A DNA stretch of 64,000 bases from contig NZ_JAUQOP010000003.1 of the NCBI RefSeq assembly GCF_030580855.1, forward strand, positions 124,001 to 188,000, in the 5' to 3' direction. The translations under genes were made by a program, and so were the position numbers. The first letter of the stretch is position 1, and every line of letters begins with the position of its first letter. This document shows, in pieces, positions 18,449 through 28,308 of this stretch. The notes under the pieces are model-generated. The model ran no database searches. It was not told the DNA's origin and saw only the letters and a list, made by a program, of their open reading frames with translations. The stretch comes from Pseudomonas citrullilanati (GTDB lineage: Bacteria; Pseudomonadota; Gammaproteobacteria; Pseudomonadales; Pseudomonadaceae).

Positions 18449-19792
18449 ATGACCGGCAACTTCAAGGCCGCGTCCACCGCGCAACCGCGTACCGGGGCAT
18501 TCAGTTCCCTGGGGCGACGCCTGGTGCTCGCGACCCTGTTGTTCAGCCTGGTCTTTACCCTGGCGATGGTCACCTGGCGCACCTGGCTGGCCTGGGAAAA
18601 CAACCTGGCGGAGATGAATTCGGAGCTGGTCCTGATCGACCAGGTGTTCCAGAACACCCTGGCCCACGCCATCTGGGAAATGGACCGTGAATCCCTCGAC
18701 CAGCAGATCACCAGCGTCGCCAGCGCCGCACCGGTGGGACGGGTGGTCCTGAACATCGTGCGCCCGGGCCAGCCGCCGGAAGTCATCGACCTCAATCGAT
18801 ACGCCGTCGAGCCCTCCGGCGCCGCGCCGGTGCTGCATCGCCAGCTCGTCGCCCAGCCCTACGCCGGGGCGCACGAAAAGGTCGGCGAGTTGACCATCGA
18901 AGGCGACAACCGCCTGCTTTGGCAACGTCTCTGGGACGAGGCCCGCAGTATCGTCATCACCCAGGTCATCCAGTCGCTGCTGCTGGCCGGATTGGTCATG
19001 ACCATGTTCAACCGCCTGGTGACCGTGCACGTGGTGCATATCGCCCGCCACCTGGGGGAAGTCGCGCCGCAGACCCTCAAGCGCCACCTGCGGTTGCAGC
19101 GGGCGGCGCACCGCCAGGACGAGCTGAGCCTGCTCGAATCCCAGGTGAACGAGCTCCAGGACAATCTCCACGCCCACCTGGAGCGCCAGCGTTCCGATGA
19201 ACTGGCCATCGCCGCCAGCCGTGACCAGTTGGCCCAGCTGGTCGAGGCGCGCACGGCAGAGCTCAAGGCGGCCAACCAGGCGCTCGAAGCCCTGTCGCGT
19301 CACGACGCCCTGACGGGCCTGGCCAACCGACGCTATTTCGACGAACTCAAGAACATCGAATTCCGTCGCGCCGTCCGCCACAAGACGCCGCTGGCCGTGC
19401 TGATGTGCGACGTCGACTTCTTCAAGATCTACAACGACACCTACGGGCACATGCAAGGCGACCAGTGCTTGAAGCAGATCGCCGAAACCCTGCGCAGCGT
19501 CTTCGGGCGCTCGGGCGAGCTGACCGCGCGCCTGGGCGGCGAAGAGTTCGTCGTGGTGCTGCCCAACGTCGACGCCAGGCAGGCCAGCGAAGCCGCCCAA
19601 CGGCTGCGCGCTGCCCTGGCCGAGCGCGAACTGCCCCACAGCGGCTCCAGCGTGTCGCGCTTCGTCACCCTGAGCATCGGCATCGCCGAACTGGACCCGG
19701 ACACCATGGACCATTTCGACCAGTTGCTACAACGCGCCGACCAAGCGCTGTACCGAGCCAAACACCAGGGACGCGATTGCGTCGCTGTTTAA
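18449..19792 (+). CDS. Membrane diguanylate cyclase (GGDEF)
   Basis: A 447-residue protein with a first membrane helix (about 24-45), a periplasmic segment of about 130 residues, a second helix (about 170-190), a HAMP/coiled-coil linker (about 195-285) and a C-terminal GGDEF domain. The active site is GGEEF (about 363-367), so it should make cyclic di-GMP. The inhibitory I-site position upstream reads RSGE where RxxD is canonical. There is no EAL domain. It sits between two paralogous binding proteins, suggesting that its periplasmic part reads their ligand state. The ATG at 18449 directly follows the upstream stop. Confidence 0.9.
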   Translation: MTGNFKAASTAQPRTGAFSSLGRRLVLATLLFSLVFTLAMVTWRTWLAWENNLAEMNSELVLIDQVFQNTLAHAIWEMDRESLDQQITSVASAAPVGRVVLNIVRPGQPPEVIDLNRYAVEPSGAAPVLHRQLVAQPYAGAHEKVGELTIEGDNRLLWQRLWDEARSIVITQVIQSLLLAGLVMTMFNRLVTVHVVHIARHLGEVAPQTLKRHLRLQRAAHRQDELSLLESQVNELQDNLHAHLERQRSDELAIAASRDQLAQLVEARTAELKAANQALEALSRHDALTGLANRRYFDELKNIEFRRAVRHKTPLAVLMCDVDFFKIYNDTYGHMQGDQCLKQIAETLRSVFGRSGELTARLGGEEFVVVLPNVDARQASEAAQRLRAALAERELPHSGSSVSRFVTLSIGIAELDPDTMDHFDQLLQRADQALYRAKHQGRDCVAV

Positions 19793-19815
19793 ACCACGCG
19801 GCCAACGAGGTCTGT

Positions 19816-20547
19816 ATGCCTAACCGCCTGACGCTCTGCTCATGCCTGTTTCTCGCCCTCTTCGGCTTGAAAAGCCAGGCGGCCATCGAAGTCGTGACCG
19901 AAGACTCGCTGTACGCCTACCTGCGCGAAGACAAGGTGGCCGGGCCCGGCACGCAGATCGCCGAAGAAACCCTCAAGGGCGCGGCGCTCGGCGACTACAG
20001 CGTACTGCTCTACCCGTGGGCCCGGGCCTACGAAAAAGCCCTGCACGAACCCAATGTGCTGATTTTCCCCCTGGACCGCACGCCGGCCCGCGAGCAGTCG
20101 TTCAAATGGGTCGGCGAGATCCTGCGGGTGCCGAGCAAGCTCTACAAACTGCGCGGGGACGACAGCATCGTCGTCAAGGCGCTCGACGAGGCCAAGCAGT
20201 ACAGCATCGGGGTGGTGCGCAACGACGCCAAGCAGATCTACCTGCAACAACGCGGTTTTACCCGGCTGGTGGTGTCGGCGGACAATCACGACAACTTCCA
20301 GAAACTGCTGAATCATCAGATCCAGTTGTTGCCGATGCCAGAGAACACCGCGCGCCTGATGAGCCAGGGCGCCAGGATCGACTTCAACACCCTGGAAGAG
20401 GTCTACACCCTCGACGAACAACCCCACCGGGTCTACCTGGCCTTCAGCCTGAGCACCCCGGACGATATCGTCGCCAAGGCCCAGCGTGCCTTCGAGCAAC
20501 TCAAGTCGTCGGGCGAGGTGGCGCGAATCATGGGCGAAAAGCGGTAA
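19816..20547 (+). CDS. Periplasmic solute-binding protein, paralogue of the 17692 gene
   Basis: A 243-residue protein with a signal peptide (about residues 1-21) and a small class II binding fold. It shares with the 17692 product the segment PWARAYEKALHEPNVLIF and RTPAREQSFKWVGEI, but its ligand-proximal N-terminus differs (VVTEDSLYAYLRED). It starts 23 bp after the diguanylate cyclase stop, completing a binding protein-cyclase-binding protein operon. Ligand unknown. Confidence 0.83.
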   Translation: MPNRLTLCSCLFLALFGLKSQAAIEVVTEDSLYAYLREDKVAGPGTQIAEETLKGAALGDYSVLLYPWARAYEKALHEPNVLIFPLDRTPAREQSFKWVGEILRVPSKLYKLRGDDSIVVKALDEAKQYSIGVVRNDAKQIYLQQRGFTRLVVSADNHDNFQKLLNHQIQLLPMPENTARLMSQGARIDFNTLEEVYTLDEQPHRVYLAFSLSTPDDIVAKAQRAFEQLKSSGEVARIMGEKR

Positions 20548-20599
20548 GCTCTCGGGACCGGCACGCCCGGCGTGCCAATCACCCAGGAGGTTCGTCCCT

Positions 20600-21439
20600 A
20601 TGAGCAAAGCGTCCTATGTTCCGCCGAGAGTCTGGACTCATGAAGCACCGTCCGGGGGCCAGTTCGCCAGCATCAACCGCCCTGTCGCCGGGCCGACCCA
20701 CGAAAAGACCCTGCCGACGGGCAAGCAGCCGCTGCAGCTTTACTCCCTGGCCACGCCCAATGGCGTCAAGGTCACCATCTTGCTCGAGGAACTGCTAGCG
20801 CTTGGGCACGCGGGAGCCGAGTACGACGCCTGGCTGATCCGCATTGGCGAGGGCGACCAGTTCTCCAGCGGGTTCGTCGAGATCAACCCCAACTCGAAGA
20901 TCCCGGCGTTGCTCGACCGCAGCGTGGAGCCGCCGATCCGCGTGTTCGAATCCGGTTCGATCCTGCTGTACCTGGCGGAAAAATTCGGCGCCTTCCTGCC
21001 CACCGACCCGGCCGGCCGCACCGAGACGCTGAACTGGCTGTTCTGGCAGATGGGCGCGGCCCCCTACCTGGGTGGCGGCTTCGGCCACTTCTACGCCTAT
21101 GCGCCGGAAAAACTCGAGTACCCGATCAATCGCTTCACCATGGAAGCCAAGCGCCAACTCGACGTGCTCGACCGCCGCCTGGGTGAAAGCCCTTACCTGG
21201 CCGGCAAGCACTACACCATCGCCGACATCGCGGTCTGGCCCTGGTACGGCCAACTGGTGCGCAACAACGTCTATTCGGCCGCCGAGTTCCTCGACGCCCA
21301 GCGCTACACCCACGTGCAACGCTGGGCCGAAGACATCGCCAACCGCCCCGCGGTCATCCGTGGCCAGCGTGTCAACCGGACCTGGGGCGATGAAGCCAGC
21401 CAGGTGCCGGAGCGGCACCAGGCCGGGGATCTGGACTGA
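20600..21439 (+). CDS. yghU: YghU-like glutathione S-transferase/disulfide oxidoreductase
   Basis: A 279-residue GST. The N-terminal extension (to about residue 40) and the thioredoxin-like domain with ATPNGVKVTILLEE are typical of YghU/YfcG-type Nu-class GSTs that reduce disulfides with two bound glutathiones. The glutathione contact NPNSKIPAL and ESGSILLYLAEK follow. The C-terminal helical domain contains YTIADIAVWPWYG. A strong AGGAGG ribosome site precedes the ATG. It stands alone, with the next gene convergent 12 bp away. Confidence 0.92.
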   Translation: MSKASYVPPRVWTHEAPSGGQFASINRPVAGPTHEKTLPTGKQPLQLYSLATPNGVKVTILLEELLALGHAGAEYDAWLIRIGEGDQFSSGFVEINPNSKIPALLDRSVEPPIRVFESGSILLYLAEKFGAFLPTDPAGRTETLNWLFWQMGAAPYLGGGFGHFYAYAPEKLEYPINRFTMEAKRQLDVLDRRLGESPYLAGKHYTIADIAVWPWYGQLVRNNVYSAAEFLDAQRYTHVQRWAEDIANRPAVIRGQRVNRTWGDEASQVPERHQAGDLD

Positions 21440-21451
21440 AGGCGCGGCGGG

Positions 21452-22543
21452 CTATTTGTACGAGTCCCCTGCCGATGCCGGACCGGTCTGGTTCGCCAGG
21501 GCAAACACACACTCTTCCAGATAGGGCCTGACGTCCGCCCATTTCTTGCCGTCGGCGATGAACCCTCGCAGTTTCTTGCCGGCGTCCACCACGTCAGGCT
21601 CATGGCTCATCAGCATGAGCCGGGCCACGGAGCTGGCGTCTGCGGCCTTGTGCTTGGCGTGGTCCTGCCTGGCGTAGGAATGAAACGCCTCGATCCGCGC
21701 CAGGACCGCCTGGGTACCGCCCATGCACTTGTCGCCGAGGATTTCTTCCCGACGCTGTACGTGGCCACCGGCAAAACTGTCCTCGACGAGGTGAAGCAGG
21801 CTACCCATCGCGACCTGGTCCACGTTCGCACGCAGCCAGGGTCGGCCGACGGCAAACAGGTCCTGTACGGTCTGCCCGTTATTGAAATGCTGGTCCCAAC
21901 CGTCGATCCGGATATCTTTCAAATAGGTATTGATGGGATAGGTGCCATCCGCGACACCCCAGGCGAACTCGGCCCACATCATGATCTGCCGCTTGGTTTT
22001 CTCCGCCGGGTCGCCCTCCTGGGAGGCCATGGCATGCAGGAACTGCAGGTCACCGAAATGCGAGCGAGCGATGTAGTTGCCCGTGCCCATGAACGCCATC
22101 GGGTCCACCGCGCTCTTGGCTTCCGCGGCCTCGAACAGGTTCACCCAGCAGCGGGTCTGGGTAATGAAACCCACCGAATAGCGTCCATCGCAGCCTTTGG
22201 TCTTGGCGTCTTCGGCACTGGGCATGAACACCGGGTCATCGTTCCAGCGGACACCGGCAATGATGTACGCGCCGGCATCCTCGAGATCGGGGTTGTTGCA
22301 GTACGGCCAATCCCCGTCGCACCCATAGATCTTCTGTGTCAGGGCCTCATGGGCGGAGTCACCGAAGCTGTGCAACGCGAAACTCATCAACGGGACCGCC
22401 GCCTTATAGGCCACCCCGTACTTCCTGGCCATCTCGCGCTCGGCCTCCGTGCCGTTCGGTGAGAGCTGGAACGCCCCGGCCTGGCCGATGCAGCTCAACA
22501 AAACGCCCCAGGCGACTCCCACCACGGTTTTATGTTTATTCAT
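21452..22543 (-). CDS. Secreted phospholipase C/S1-P1 nuclease-like protein
   Basis: A 363-residue protein with a signal peptide (cleavage near GQAGA-FQL, about residue 24). Histidine/aspartate motifs suggest the all-helical trinuclear-zinc fold shared by bacterial phospholipase C and S1/P1 nucleases: HSFGDSAHEALT, ARSHFGDLQFLHAM and LLHLVEDSFAGGHVQR. Several cysteines (CDGDWPYC and others) could form disulfides. The ATG at 22543 is used; an in-frame TTG five codons upstream is less likely. Substrate (phospholipid, nucleic acid or other) is not known and this is a remote-similarity call. Confidence 0.6.
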   Translation of the reverse strand: MNKHKTVVGVAWGVLLSCIGQAGAFQLSPNGTEAEREMARKYGVAYKAAVPLMSFALHSFGDSAHEALTQKIYGCDGDWPYCNNPDLEDAGAYIIAGVRWNDDPVFMPSAEDAKTKGCDGRYSVGFITQTRCWVNLFEAAEAKSAVDPMAFMGTGNYIARSHFGDLQFLHAMASQEGDPAEKTKRQIMMWAEFAWGVADGTYPINTYLKDIRIDGWDQHFNNGQTVQDLFAVGRPWLRANVDQVAMGSLLHLVEDSFAGGHVQRREEILGDKCMGGTQAVLARIEAFHSYARQDHAKHKAADASSVARLMLMSHEPDVVDAGKKLRGFIADGKKWADVRPYLEECVFALANQTGPASAGDSYK

Positions 22544-22772
22544 GGACAGTCTCTGCAAAGGCGATGACCAGCAAACGCCTGGCCCGTCGCGATGAAATCG
22601 ATGAAGTCATCAGGTAAATGGCCAGAGGCCATCGCCGAAGCATAGCGGCTGCCGCCGGGTCGTCCAGGCGGGGGAATGGTGATTTTCCAGGGTAGTCATG
22701 CCGGTCGATCCGCAGGGGATCGGTCGAGCCTGCGGCGGCGACTCGAAGTTCGACCCGCAGCCGCACAGGCCA

Positions 22773-24734
22773 CTAGGCGACCTTGAAGCGACTCACCAGT
22801 TGCTGCTGATACTCCGCCAGGCGCGCCAGCTCCTGGCTGGTGATCGCGGTCTGCTCGGCACCGGCGCTGACCTGGATCACAAGGTTATTGATCTCGTTGA
22901 CATTGCGATTGATGTCTTCGGAGACTGCGCTCTGTTCTTCCGCGGCCGAGGCGATCTGGATGTTGCGGTCGCTGATGGTCGCCACGCCCTCGGCGATTTC
23001 CACCAGCAACGCGCCCGCCCGCTCGACCTTGCTGGCGCCGTCCTGGGCCTTGCCCAATGTCTGTTGCATGGACAGCGCCGCCCGGTCCGAGCCAGCCTGC
23101 AAGTTGCTGATCATCTGCTGGATGCTGCCGGTGGACTCCTGGGTCTTTTGCGCCAGGGTCCGCACTTCGGACGCGACCACCGCGAAACCGCGACCATGAT
23201 CGCCCGCCCGCGCCGCCTCGATCGCCGCGTTGAGGGCCAACAGGTTGGTCTGCTCGGCGATACCGCGAATCACATCCAGCACCGAGGAAATGGCATCGCT
23301 TTCTTCCTTGAGGTGCCCGATGATCGTCGCGGTCTCTTCGGCCTGGCCGGACAACTGGCGGATCAGCCCGATGGTGCTTTCGATCTCGACGCGGCCCTGG
23401 GCCGTGCTGAGATTGACCTGTTGCGACATCTGCGCCGCATCGTTGGTGCTTTGCGCCACCTCGCGCACCGTCGCGCTCATCTGGTTGATCGCGGTGGCGA
23501 CCAGTTCGGTGCCCTGGCGTTGTTGCTCGACACTCTCGCTGGTCTGGACCGTCACCGTGGAAGACTCTTGCGCCGCCGTCGCCACCTGCACCGTGGCGTT
23601 GCCGATTTCCTGCACCACCCCGCTGATTTCCCGGGCCATGCGGTTGAGGTTGCGCGAGATCTGGCCGAATTCGTCCTGGCCTTCATGAATGGCCCTGGCT
23701 GTAAGATCACGCCCGGCCAGATCATTGAGGACCTGGTTCACATCGCGCACCGCCAGGTCGATCATGCGGATGATCAGGTACGACAGCACCGCCACCGCCA
23801 GCAACGCCACGATGACCGCGCCGATGGTCAGCCACAGGGCGCGACGGGCGCCGTCACGCTCATCCATGGCCAAACGGCTGACGCCCTGGCCGAGGGCGTC
23901 TTCCACCTGGCCCATGAGGTCGATCCGCTGGGTCGAGGTCTCGAACCAGGCTTGCGGCTTGATGCCCAGGGGCTGGCCCAGTGGCACTTCGAAAGCCAGG
24001 CGCTGCAACCGCGCCACGTCGAGCGCCGCAGGCTTGTGCATCTGGTCGTCGAACTGCTGGAGCAAGGCAGGTTGGGCCTTGCGACGAAAAGCGTCCGAAT
24101 AGGCGGTAAACTCACCCAAGTTGCGGCTGAACCGGGCTAGGAGTTCTTCATCGAAACGGTCTTGGGCGAACACCAGGCCGAGCACGACGCGCTCTCGCCC
24201 GGCCCGCTCTTTCATCTCGATAAATTGATTGAGCGCACCGAGCGCATGAACAATGGTCGCGTTATTGATCGTCGCTTCCAGAGAGTGGGTATAACCGATC
24301 AAAGTTTGAATGATGTCGGTGTAACGCACGCCCGATTCAGTACTGCTTATACCCAACTTATCAACTTGTGCGCGAAGCGTGGACAACGTTTCCAATACGC
24401 GCCTGACCTGGGCAAGTTGGCCGTTTTCCGACACGGGCAGTTCACCAACCAGGACGACCGCAGTGTCCGCCTCCTGGCGCATCCGGGCCAACCGGTCGCC
24501 CATGGATTTGCCGCCGCTGCCAAGGAAGACCCCGCTGGCGCCCCGCTCGCGCTGGAGGGTAGTGATGAGCTGGCTGAGTTTCTGGGCGGTGGCGCTGGCG
24601 GTCACCGTCGCGTCCATGTCCCGCAGGGTCCTGTAGTTATCGCCGACAAAGATACCGGCCAGCGTCAGGAAACCTAATAAGGGTAATAAAAGAATCAACA
24701 GAAGTTTCAGACGTAGCGGTGCATTCCTGAGCAT
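22773..24734 (-). CDS. Methyl-accepting chemotaxis protein with nitrate/nitrite-sensing (NIT-type) domain
   Basis: A 653-residue chemoreceptor. It has membrane helices at about 10-30 and 305-325. The periplasmic region (about 45-295) has the NIT signature [26 protein letters not shown] domain follows, then a long signalling coiled coil with the conserved tip [25 protein letters not shown]. It ends RFKVA, without the NWETF-type tether for CheR/CheB. NIT domains are known to bind nitrate or nitrite; the ligand here is inferred. No chemotaxis genes lie next to it. Confidence 0.9.
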   Translation of the reverse strand: MLRNAPLRLKLLLILLLPLLGFLTLAGIFVGDNYRTLRDMDATVTASATAQKLSQLITTLQRERGASGVFLGSGGKSMGDRLARMRQEADTAVVLVGELPVSENGQLAQVRRVLETLSTLRAQVDKLGISSTESGVRYTDIIQTLIGYTHSLEATINNATIVHALGALNQFIEMKERAGRERVVLGLVFAQDRFDEELLARFSRNLGEFTAYSDAFRRKAQPALLQQFDDQMHKPAALDVARLQRLAFEVPLGQPLGIKPQAWFETSTQRIDLMGQVEDALGQGVSRLAMDERDGARRALWLTIGAVIVALLAVAVLSYLIIRMIDLAVRDVNQVLNDLAGRDLTARAIHEGQDEFGQISRNLNRMAREISGVVQEIGNATVQVATAAQESSTVTVQTSESVEQQRQGTELVATAINQMSATVREVAQSTNDAAQMSQQVNLSTAQGRVEIESTIGLIRQLSGQAEETATIIGHLKEESDAISSVLDVIRGIAEQTNLLALNAAIEAARAGDHGRGFAVVASEVRTLAQKTQESTGSIQQMISNLQAGSDRAALSMQQTLGKAQDGASKVERAGALLVEIAEGVATISDRNIQIASAAEEQSAVSEDINRNVNEINNLVIQVSAGAEQTAITSQELARLAEYQQQLVSRFKVA

Positions 24735-25085
24735 ATTCGTTCAAGCCTCGTTCCATACTCGATTAGTTGGCGCGCGACATTGTTGTAGAGAGGTTTTTTT
24801 ATACACGCTGATCCTGGGTCGATATTAACTCAATATCACTTTGCCATCACCTCAAATATCCTGCCATACGGCGCTTATTCCGGCGCCCAGTGCCGAATTT
24901 GAACTTGTCTTGATCCAGGTCAACAACTCGTCACTTAGTTGCGCAATGAGTGTTGGGGCACCGACATACCTTGTGTTGGGAACACTCACACCAAGGCATA
25001 CCCGAACCCTACCCGTGTCTGATACCGGACACGGTGGCGCTGCATGCAGACTCGATGTCCCAGGCAATTCATCGGAGAAGCAATC
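24735..25085. other. Intergenic region with two inverted repeats
   Basis: This 351-bp divergent gap between the chemoreceptor and the MBL hydrolase is A/T-richer than its surroundings. It contains a perfect 8-bp inverted repeat, TGAGTGTT (24947-24954) and AACACTCA (24981-24988), and a 7-bp hairpin CCGTGTC/GACACGG (25013-25019 and 25028-25034), 52 bp before the MBL start. Either may be an operator. No short gene is supported. Confidence 0.5.
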
Positions 25086-26045
25086 ATGACGACGCATCAG
25101 CAACACCCGGCCCAATCCACTGCAACATCGCTGCAAATGAACGCCCCCACAGACAGCCCCGCTCACTGGCACGAAGAGCTGGTGCCATCGCGCTATGCAT
25201 TGCGGATCGGTGAGATCGATGTGCTGGTGGTCAGCGACGGGGTATTGCCGTTGCCCACCACGACGATGTCCACCAATGCCGACCCGGCCGCCCGCGCGGC
25301 CTGGTTCAAGGAGATGTTCCTCGGGCCGGACGCGTTCGACTGGGCCCTGAATGTGCTGGTGGTGCGCAGCGGCGAGCAGACGATATTGGTGGATGCCGGG
25401 CTGGGCGGGCAATTTCCCGGCTTTCCCCGCGCCGGGCAGTTTCCCAAGCGCCTGGCGGCCGCCGGTATCGACCTGGGCTCGGTGACGGACGTGGTGATTA
25501 CCCACATGCACATGGACCACATTGGCGGGCTGCTGGTGGACGAGGTGAAGCACCGCCTGCGTCCGGACGTACGCATCCACGTCGCGGCCACGGAAGTCGA
25601 GTTCTGGGCGGCGCCGGATTTCTCCCGCACGTCCATGCCGTCGCCGGTACCGGACGTCCTGCGGGAAACCGCCAAGCAGTTCATGGAGCAGTTCCACGGC
25701 AAGCTGCGCACCTTCGACCAGCAACACCAGGTGGCGCCGGGGGTGGTCGTCAAGCTGACCGGCGGCCATACGCCGGGGCACAGCGTGGTGCAGGTGAGCT
25801 CGGGCAATGAACGCCTGACATTCGCCGGTGATGCGCTGTTCCCGGTCGCCTTCGACCATCCCGACTGGCACAACGGCTTCGAGCATGACCCCGAGGAAGC
25901 GGTGCGTGTGCGCGTACGCCTCATGCAAGAAGCCGCGGCGTCCGGTGAGCTGCTGGTCGCCACCCACCTGCCGTTCCCTTCCGTGGGACGGGTGGCGGTC
26001 GATGGCGATGCCTTTCGCTGGGTAGCGGCCTTCTGGGACTACTGA
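25086..26045 (+). CDS. MBL-fold metallohydrolase
   Basis: A 319-residue protein of the metallo-beta-lactamase fold. It has the metal motif HMHMDH (about residues 139-144), a later metal histidine in GGHTPGHS and the bridging aspartate in FAGDALFP, then a C-terminal histidine in ATHLPFP. This arrangement resembles lactonase/quorum-quenching AttM-like and AidB-like hydrolases, but no substrate can be assigned. The ATG at 25086 is chosen over an upstream ATG at 25044 that would overlap the 25013-25034 hairpin region. There is no signal peptide; the first 40 residues are poorly conserved in look. Confidence 0.86.
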   Translation: MTTHQQHPAQSTATSLQMNAPTDSPAHWHEELVPSRYALRIGEIDVLVVSDGVLPLPTTTMSTNADPAARAAWFKEMFLGPDAFDWALNVLVVRSGEQTILVDAGLGGQFPGFPRAGQFPKRLAAAGIDLGSVTDVVITHMHMDHIGGLLVDEVKHRLRPDVRIHVAATEVEFWAAPDFSRTSMPSPVPDVLRETAKQFMEQFHGKLRTFDQQHQVAPGVVVKLTGGHTPGHSVVQVSSGNERLTFAGDALFPVAFDHPDWHNGFEHDPEEAVRVRVRLMQEAAASGELLVATHLPFPSVGRVAVDGDAFRWVAAFWDY

Positions 26046-26074
26046 TCGCCAGCCGGCCTGCTCAAACGGCGCCT

Positions 26075-26905
26075 GTGGAGCGGGCTTGCTCGCGAAAGCG
26101 GTGGTTCAGCGTGCAGCGATGTCGCCTGTGCCGGCGTCTTCGCGGGCAAGCCCGCTCCCACAGGGGATTTGTGCTGGACCGCAGGTTTGTGAGCAACCGA
26201 GATCCAGTGTGGGAGCGGGCTTGCTCGCGATGGCGGTGGATCAGCTTGCAGCGATGTTGCCTGTGCCTAAGCCTTCGCGGGCAGGCCCGCTCCCACAGGG
26301 ATTTGTGTTGGGCCGCAGCTTGATGGAGACCCGCGATCCAGTGTGGGAGCGAGCCTGCTCGCGAAAGCGGTGGGTCAGTTTGCAGCGATGTTGCCTGTGC
26401 CGGCGTCTTCGCGGGCAAGCCCGCTCCCACAGGGGATTTGTGCTGGGCTGGGGTTTGGTGGACACCCGAGATCCACTGTGGGAGCGAGCCTGCTCGCGAA
26501 AGCGGTGGGTCAGTTTGCAGCGATGTTGCCTGTGCCTAAGCCTTCGCGGGCAGGCCCGCTCCCACGGGGGTTGTGTTGGGCCGCAGCTTAGTGGACACCC
26601 GAGATCCAGTGTGGGAGCGGGCTTGCTCGCGATGGCGGTGGGTCAGCTTGCAGCCATGTTGCCTGTGCCTAAGCCTTCGCGGGCAGGCCCGCTCCCACAG
26701 GGGATTTGTGCTGTGCCGGGGTTTGGTGGACACCCGAGATCCACTGTGGGAGCGGGCTTGCTCGCGATGGCGGTGGGTCAGCTTGCATCGATGTCGCCTG
26801 TGCCGGCGTCTTCGCGGGCAAGCCCGCTCCCACAGGGATTTGTGTTTGGCCGCAGCTTAGTGGACAACCGAGATCCACTGTGGGAGCGAGCTTGCTCGCG
26901 AAGAG
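26075..26905. repeat. Tandem REPIN array, six doublets plus a terminal single
   Basis: Forward REP heads (GTGGGAGCGRGCYTGCTCGCGA) start at 26075 (one G short), 26209, 26343, 26478, 26611, 26746 and 26880, so the period is 133-135 bp. Each of the first six is paired with an inverted REP (TTCGCGGGCARGCCCGCTCCCAC) about 60 bp on, making a REPIN. The linker inside each doublet and the spacer between doublets (with GATCCAGT or GATCCACT) are also conserved, so the whole 134-bp unit was duplicated. Inverted halves are of two types (GGCGTC- or TAAGCC-preceded). The seventh head has no partner. The gap from 26046 to 27021 holds nothing else visible. Confidence 0.95.
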
Positions 26906-27021
26906 GCCCGCGCCCCCGCCCGGAACGACCGTCAGTCCTGCGCCCGCGAGATCCCTCTGAACTTCCATCCGGCTTCACGCCTCTGCCCTTTACCATCACG
27001 TTATCAGCGAGGCAGGACGTC

Positions 27022-28242
27022 ATGAGAGCACTCACTTACCACGGCGCGCACAGCGTCAAGGTCGACACGGTCCCGGATCCGGTCCTGGTGGACAGCGACG
27101 ACATCATTTTGCGGGTCACGGCGACGGCCATCTGTGGTTCGGACCTGCACCTCTATCGCGGCAAGATCCCCACGGTCGAACACGGCGATATCTTCGGCCA
27201 CGAGTTCATGGGCATCGTCGAGGAGGCAGGATCCGCCGTCACGGCCGTGCAGCCCGGCGACCGCGTGGTGATCCCGTTCGTGATCGCCTGCGGCAGCTGT
27301 TTCTTCTGCCAGATGGACCTGTTCGCCGCCTGCGAGACCACCAACACCGGGCGTGGCGCGATCCTGAACAAGAAGTCCATTCCACCAGGGGCGGCGCTGT
27401 TCGGTTTCAGCCATTTGTATGGCGGCGTACCCGGCGGCCAGGCCGAATACGTGCGGGTGCCGAAGGCCAATACCGGGCCTTTCAAGGTGCCGGGCACGCT
27501 CTCCGACGAAAAAGTCCTGTTCCTTTCGGACATCTTGCCCACCGCATTCCAAGCCGTCACCAACACGGGCATCGGCAACGGCTCCAGCATCGCGATCTAT
27601 GGCGCCGGGCCGGTCGGGCTGTTGAGTGCGGCGTGCGCGAGGATGTTGGGCGCCGAGCAGATCTTCATGGTCGATCACCACCCTTATCGGCTGGCCTATG
27701 CACAGCGCACCTACGGGGTGATCCCCATCAACTTCGATGAAGACGATGACCCCGCCGACACGATCATCCGCCAGACCAAGGGCATGCGCGGGGTCGATGG
27801 CGTGGTGGACGCGGTGGGCTTCGAAGCCAAGGGCAGCACCACCGAAACCGTGCTCGCCACGCTGAAGCTCGAAGGCAGCAGCGGCAAGGCCCTGCGCCAA
27901 TGCATTGCCGCCGTCCGCCGCGGTGGCGTGGTGAGTGTGCCGGGGGTGTATTCCGGCTTCATCCACGGTTTCCTGTTTGGCGATGCGTTCGACAAGGGGC
28001 TGACCTTCAAGATGGGCCAGACCCACGTCCAGCGTTACCTGCCCGAGTTGCTCGAACACATCGAGACCGGCCGCCTGGCGCCCGAGGTCATCATCAGCCA
28101 CCGGATGTCCCTGGAACAGGCCGCCGAGGGCTACAAGATCTTCGACAAGAAACAGGAGGATTGCCGCAAGGTCATCCTGACCCCGGGCGACGCGGGGATC
28201 GCGCTGCCGGAAGGTGACGGCCCGGCGCTGGCGCTGGGCTAG
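27022..28242 (+). CDS. Zinc-dependent alcohol/formaldehyde dehydrogenase
   Basis: A 406-residue medium-chain dehydrogenase. Catalytic zinc ligands are Cys in TAICGSDLH (about residue 39) and His/Glu in GHEFMG. Structural zinc cysteines lie in [16 protein letters not shown]. The nucleotide fold has [11 protein letters not shown] (about 193-203). The insertions and [13 protein letters not shown] context resemble glutathione-independent formaldehyde dehydrogenase-like members. The ATG at 27022, preceded by GGCAGGAC, is the real start although the frame stays open backwards through the repeat array. It ends facing the trehalase gene across a shared terminator. Confidence 0.9.
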   Translation: MRALTYHGAHSVKVDTVPDPVLVDSDDIILRVTATAICGSDLHLYRGKIPTVEHGDIFGHEFMGIVEEAGSAVTAVQPGDRVVIPFVIACGSCFFCQMDLFAACETTNTGRGAILNKKSIPPGAALFGFSHLYGGVPGGQAEYVRVPKANTGPFKVPGTLSDEKVLFLSDILPTAFQAVTNTGIGNGSSIAIYGAGPVGLLSAACARMLGAEQIFMVDHHPYRLAYAQRTYGVIPINFDEDDDPADTIIRQTKGMRGVDGVVDAVGFEAKGSTTETVLATLKLEGSSGKALRQCIAAVRRGGVVSVPGVYSGFIHGFLFGDAFDKGLTFKMGQTHVQRYLPELLEHIETGRLAPEVIISHRMSLEQAAEGYKIFDKKQEDCRKVILTPGDAGIALPEGDGPALALG

Positions 28243-28253
28243 TGTCCTGTCTC

Positions 28254-28290
28254 GATCACGGGCAGGACAGGATAATTCCTGCCCGTGATC
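28254..28290. terminator. Bidirectional terminator hairpin
   Basis: A perfect 14-bp stem (28254-28267 GATCACGGGCAGGA with 28277-28290 TCCTGCCCGTGATC) encloses a 9-nt loop in the 66-bp gap between the convergent dehydrogenase and trehalase genes. No long T run follows on either strand, but length and position argue for transcription ending here from both sides. Confidence 0.7.
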
Positions 28291-28308
28291 GGGTTGAAGG
28301 CGGGTGGC

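Noticed and set aside
26075..26905. CRISPR array
   Set aside because: Repeats are imperfect palindromic REP pairs with conserved spacers and a 134-bp period; no cas genes.
26086..27021. N-terminal extension of the zinc dehydrogenase through the repeats
   Set aside because: The translated part is repetitive REP sequence; the family start MRALTYH with a ribosome site lies at 27022.
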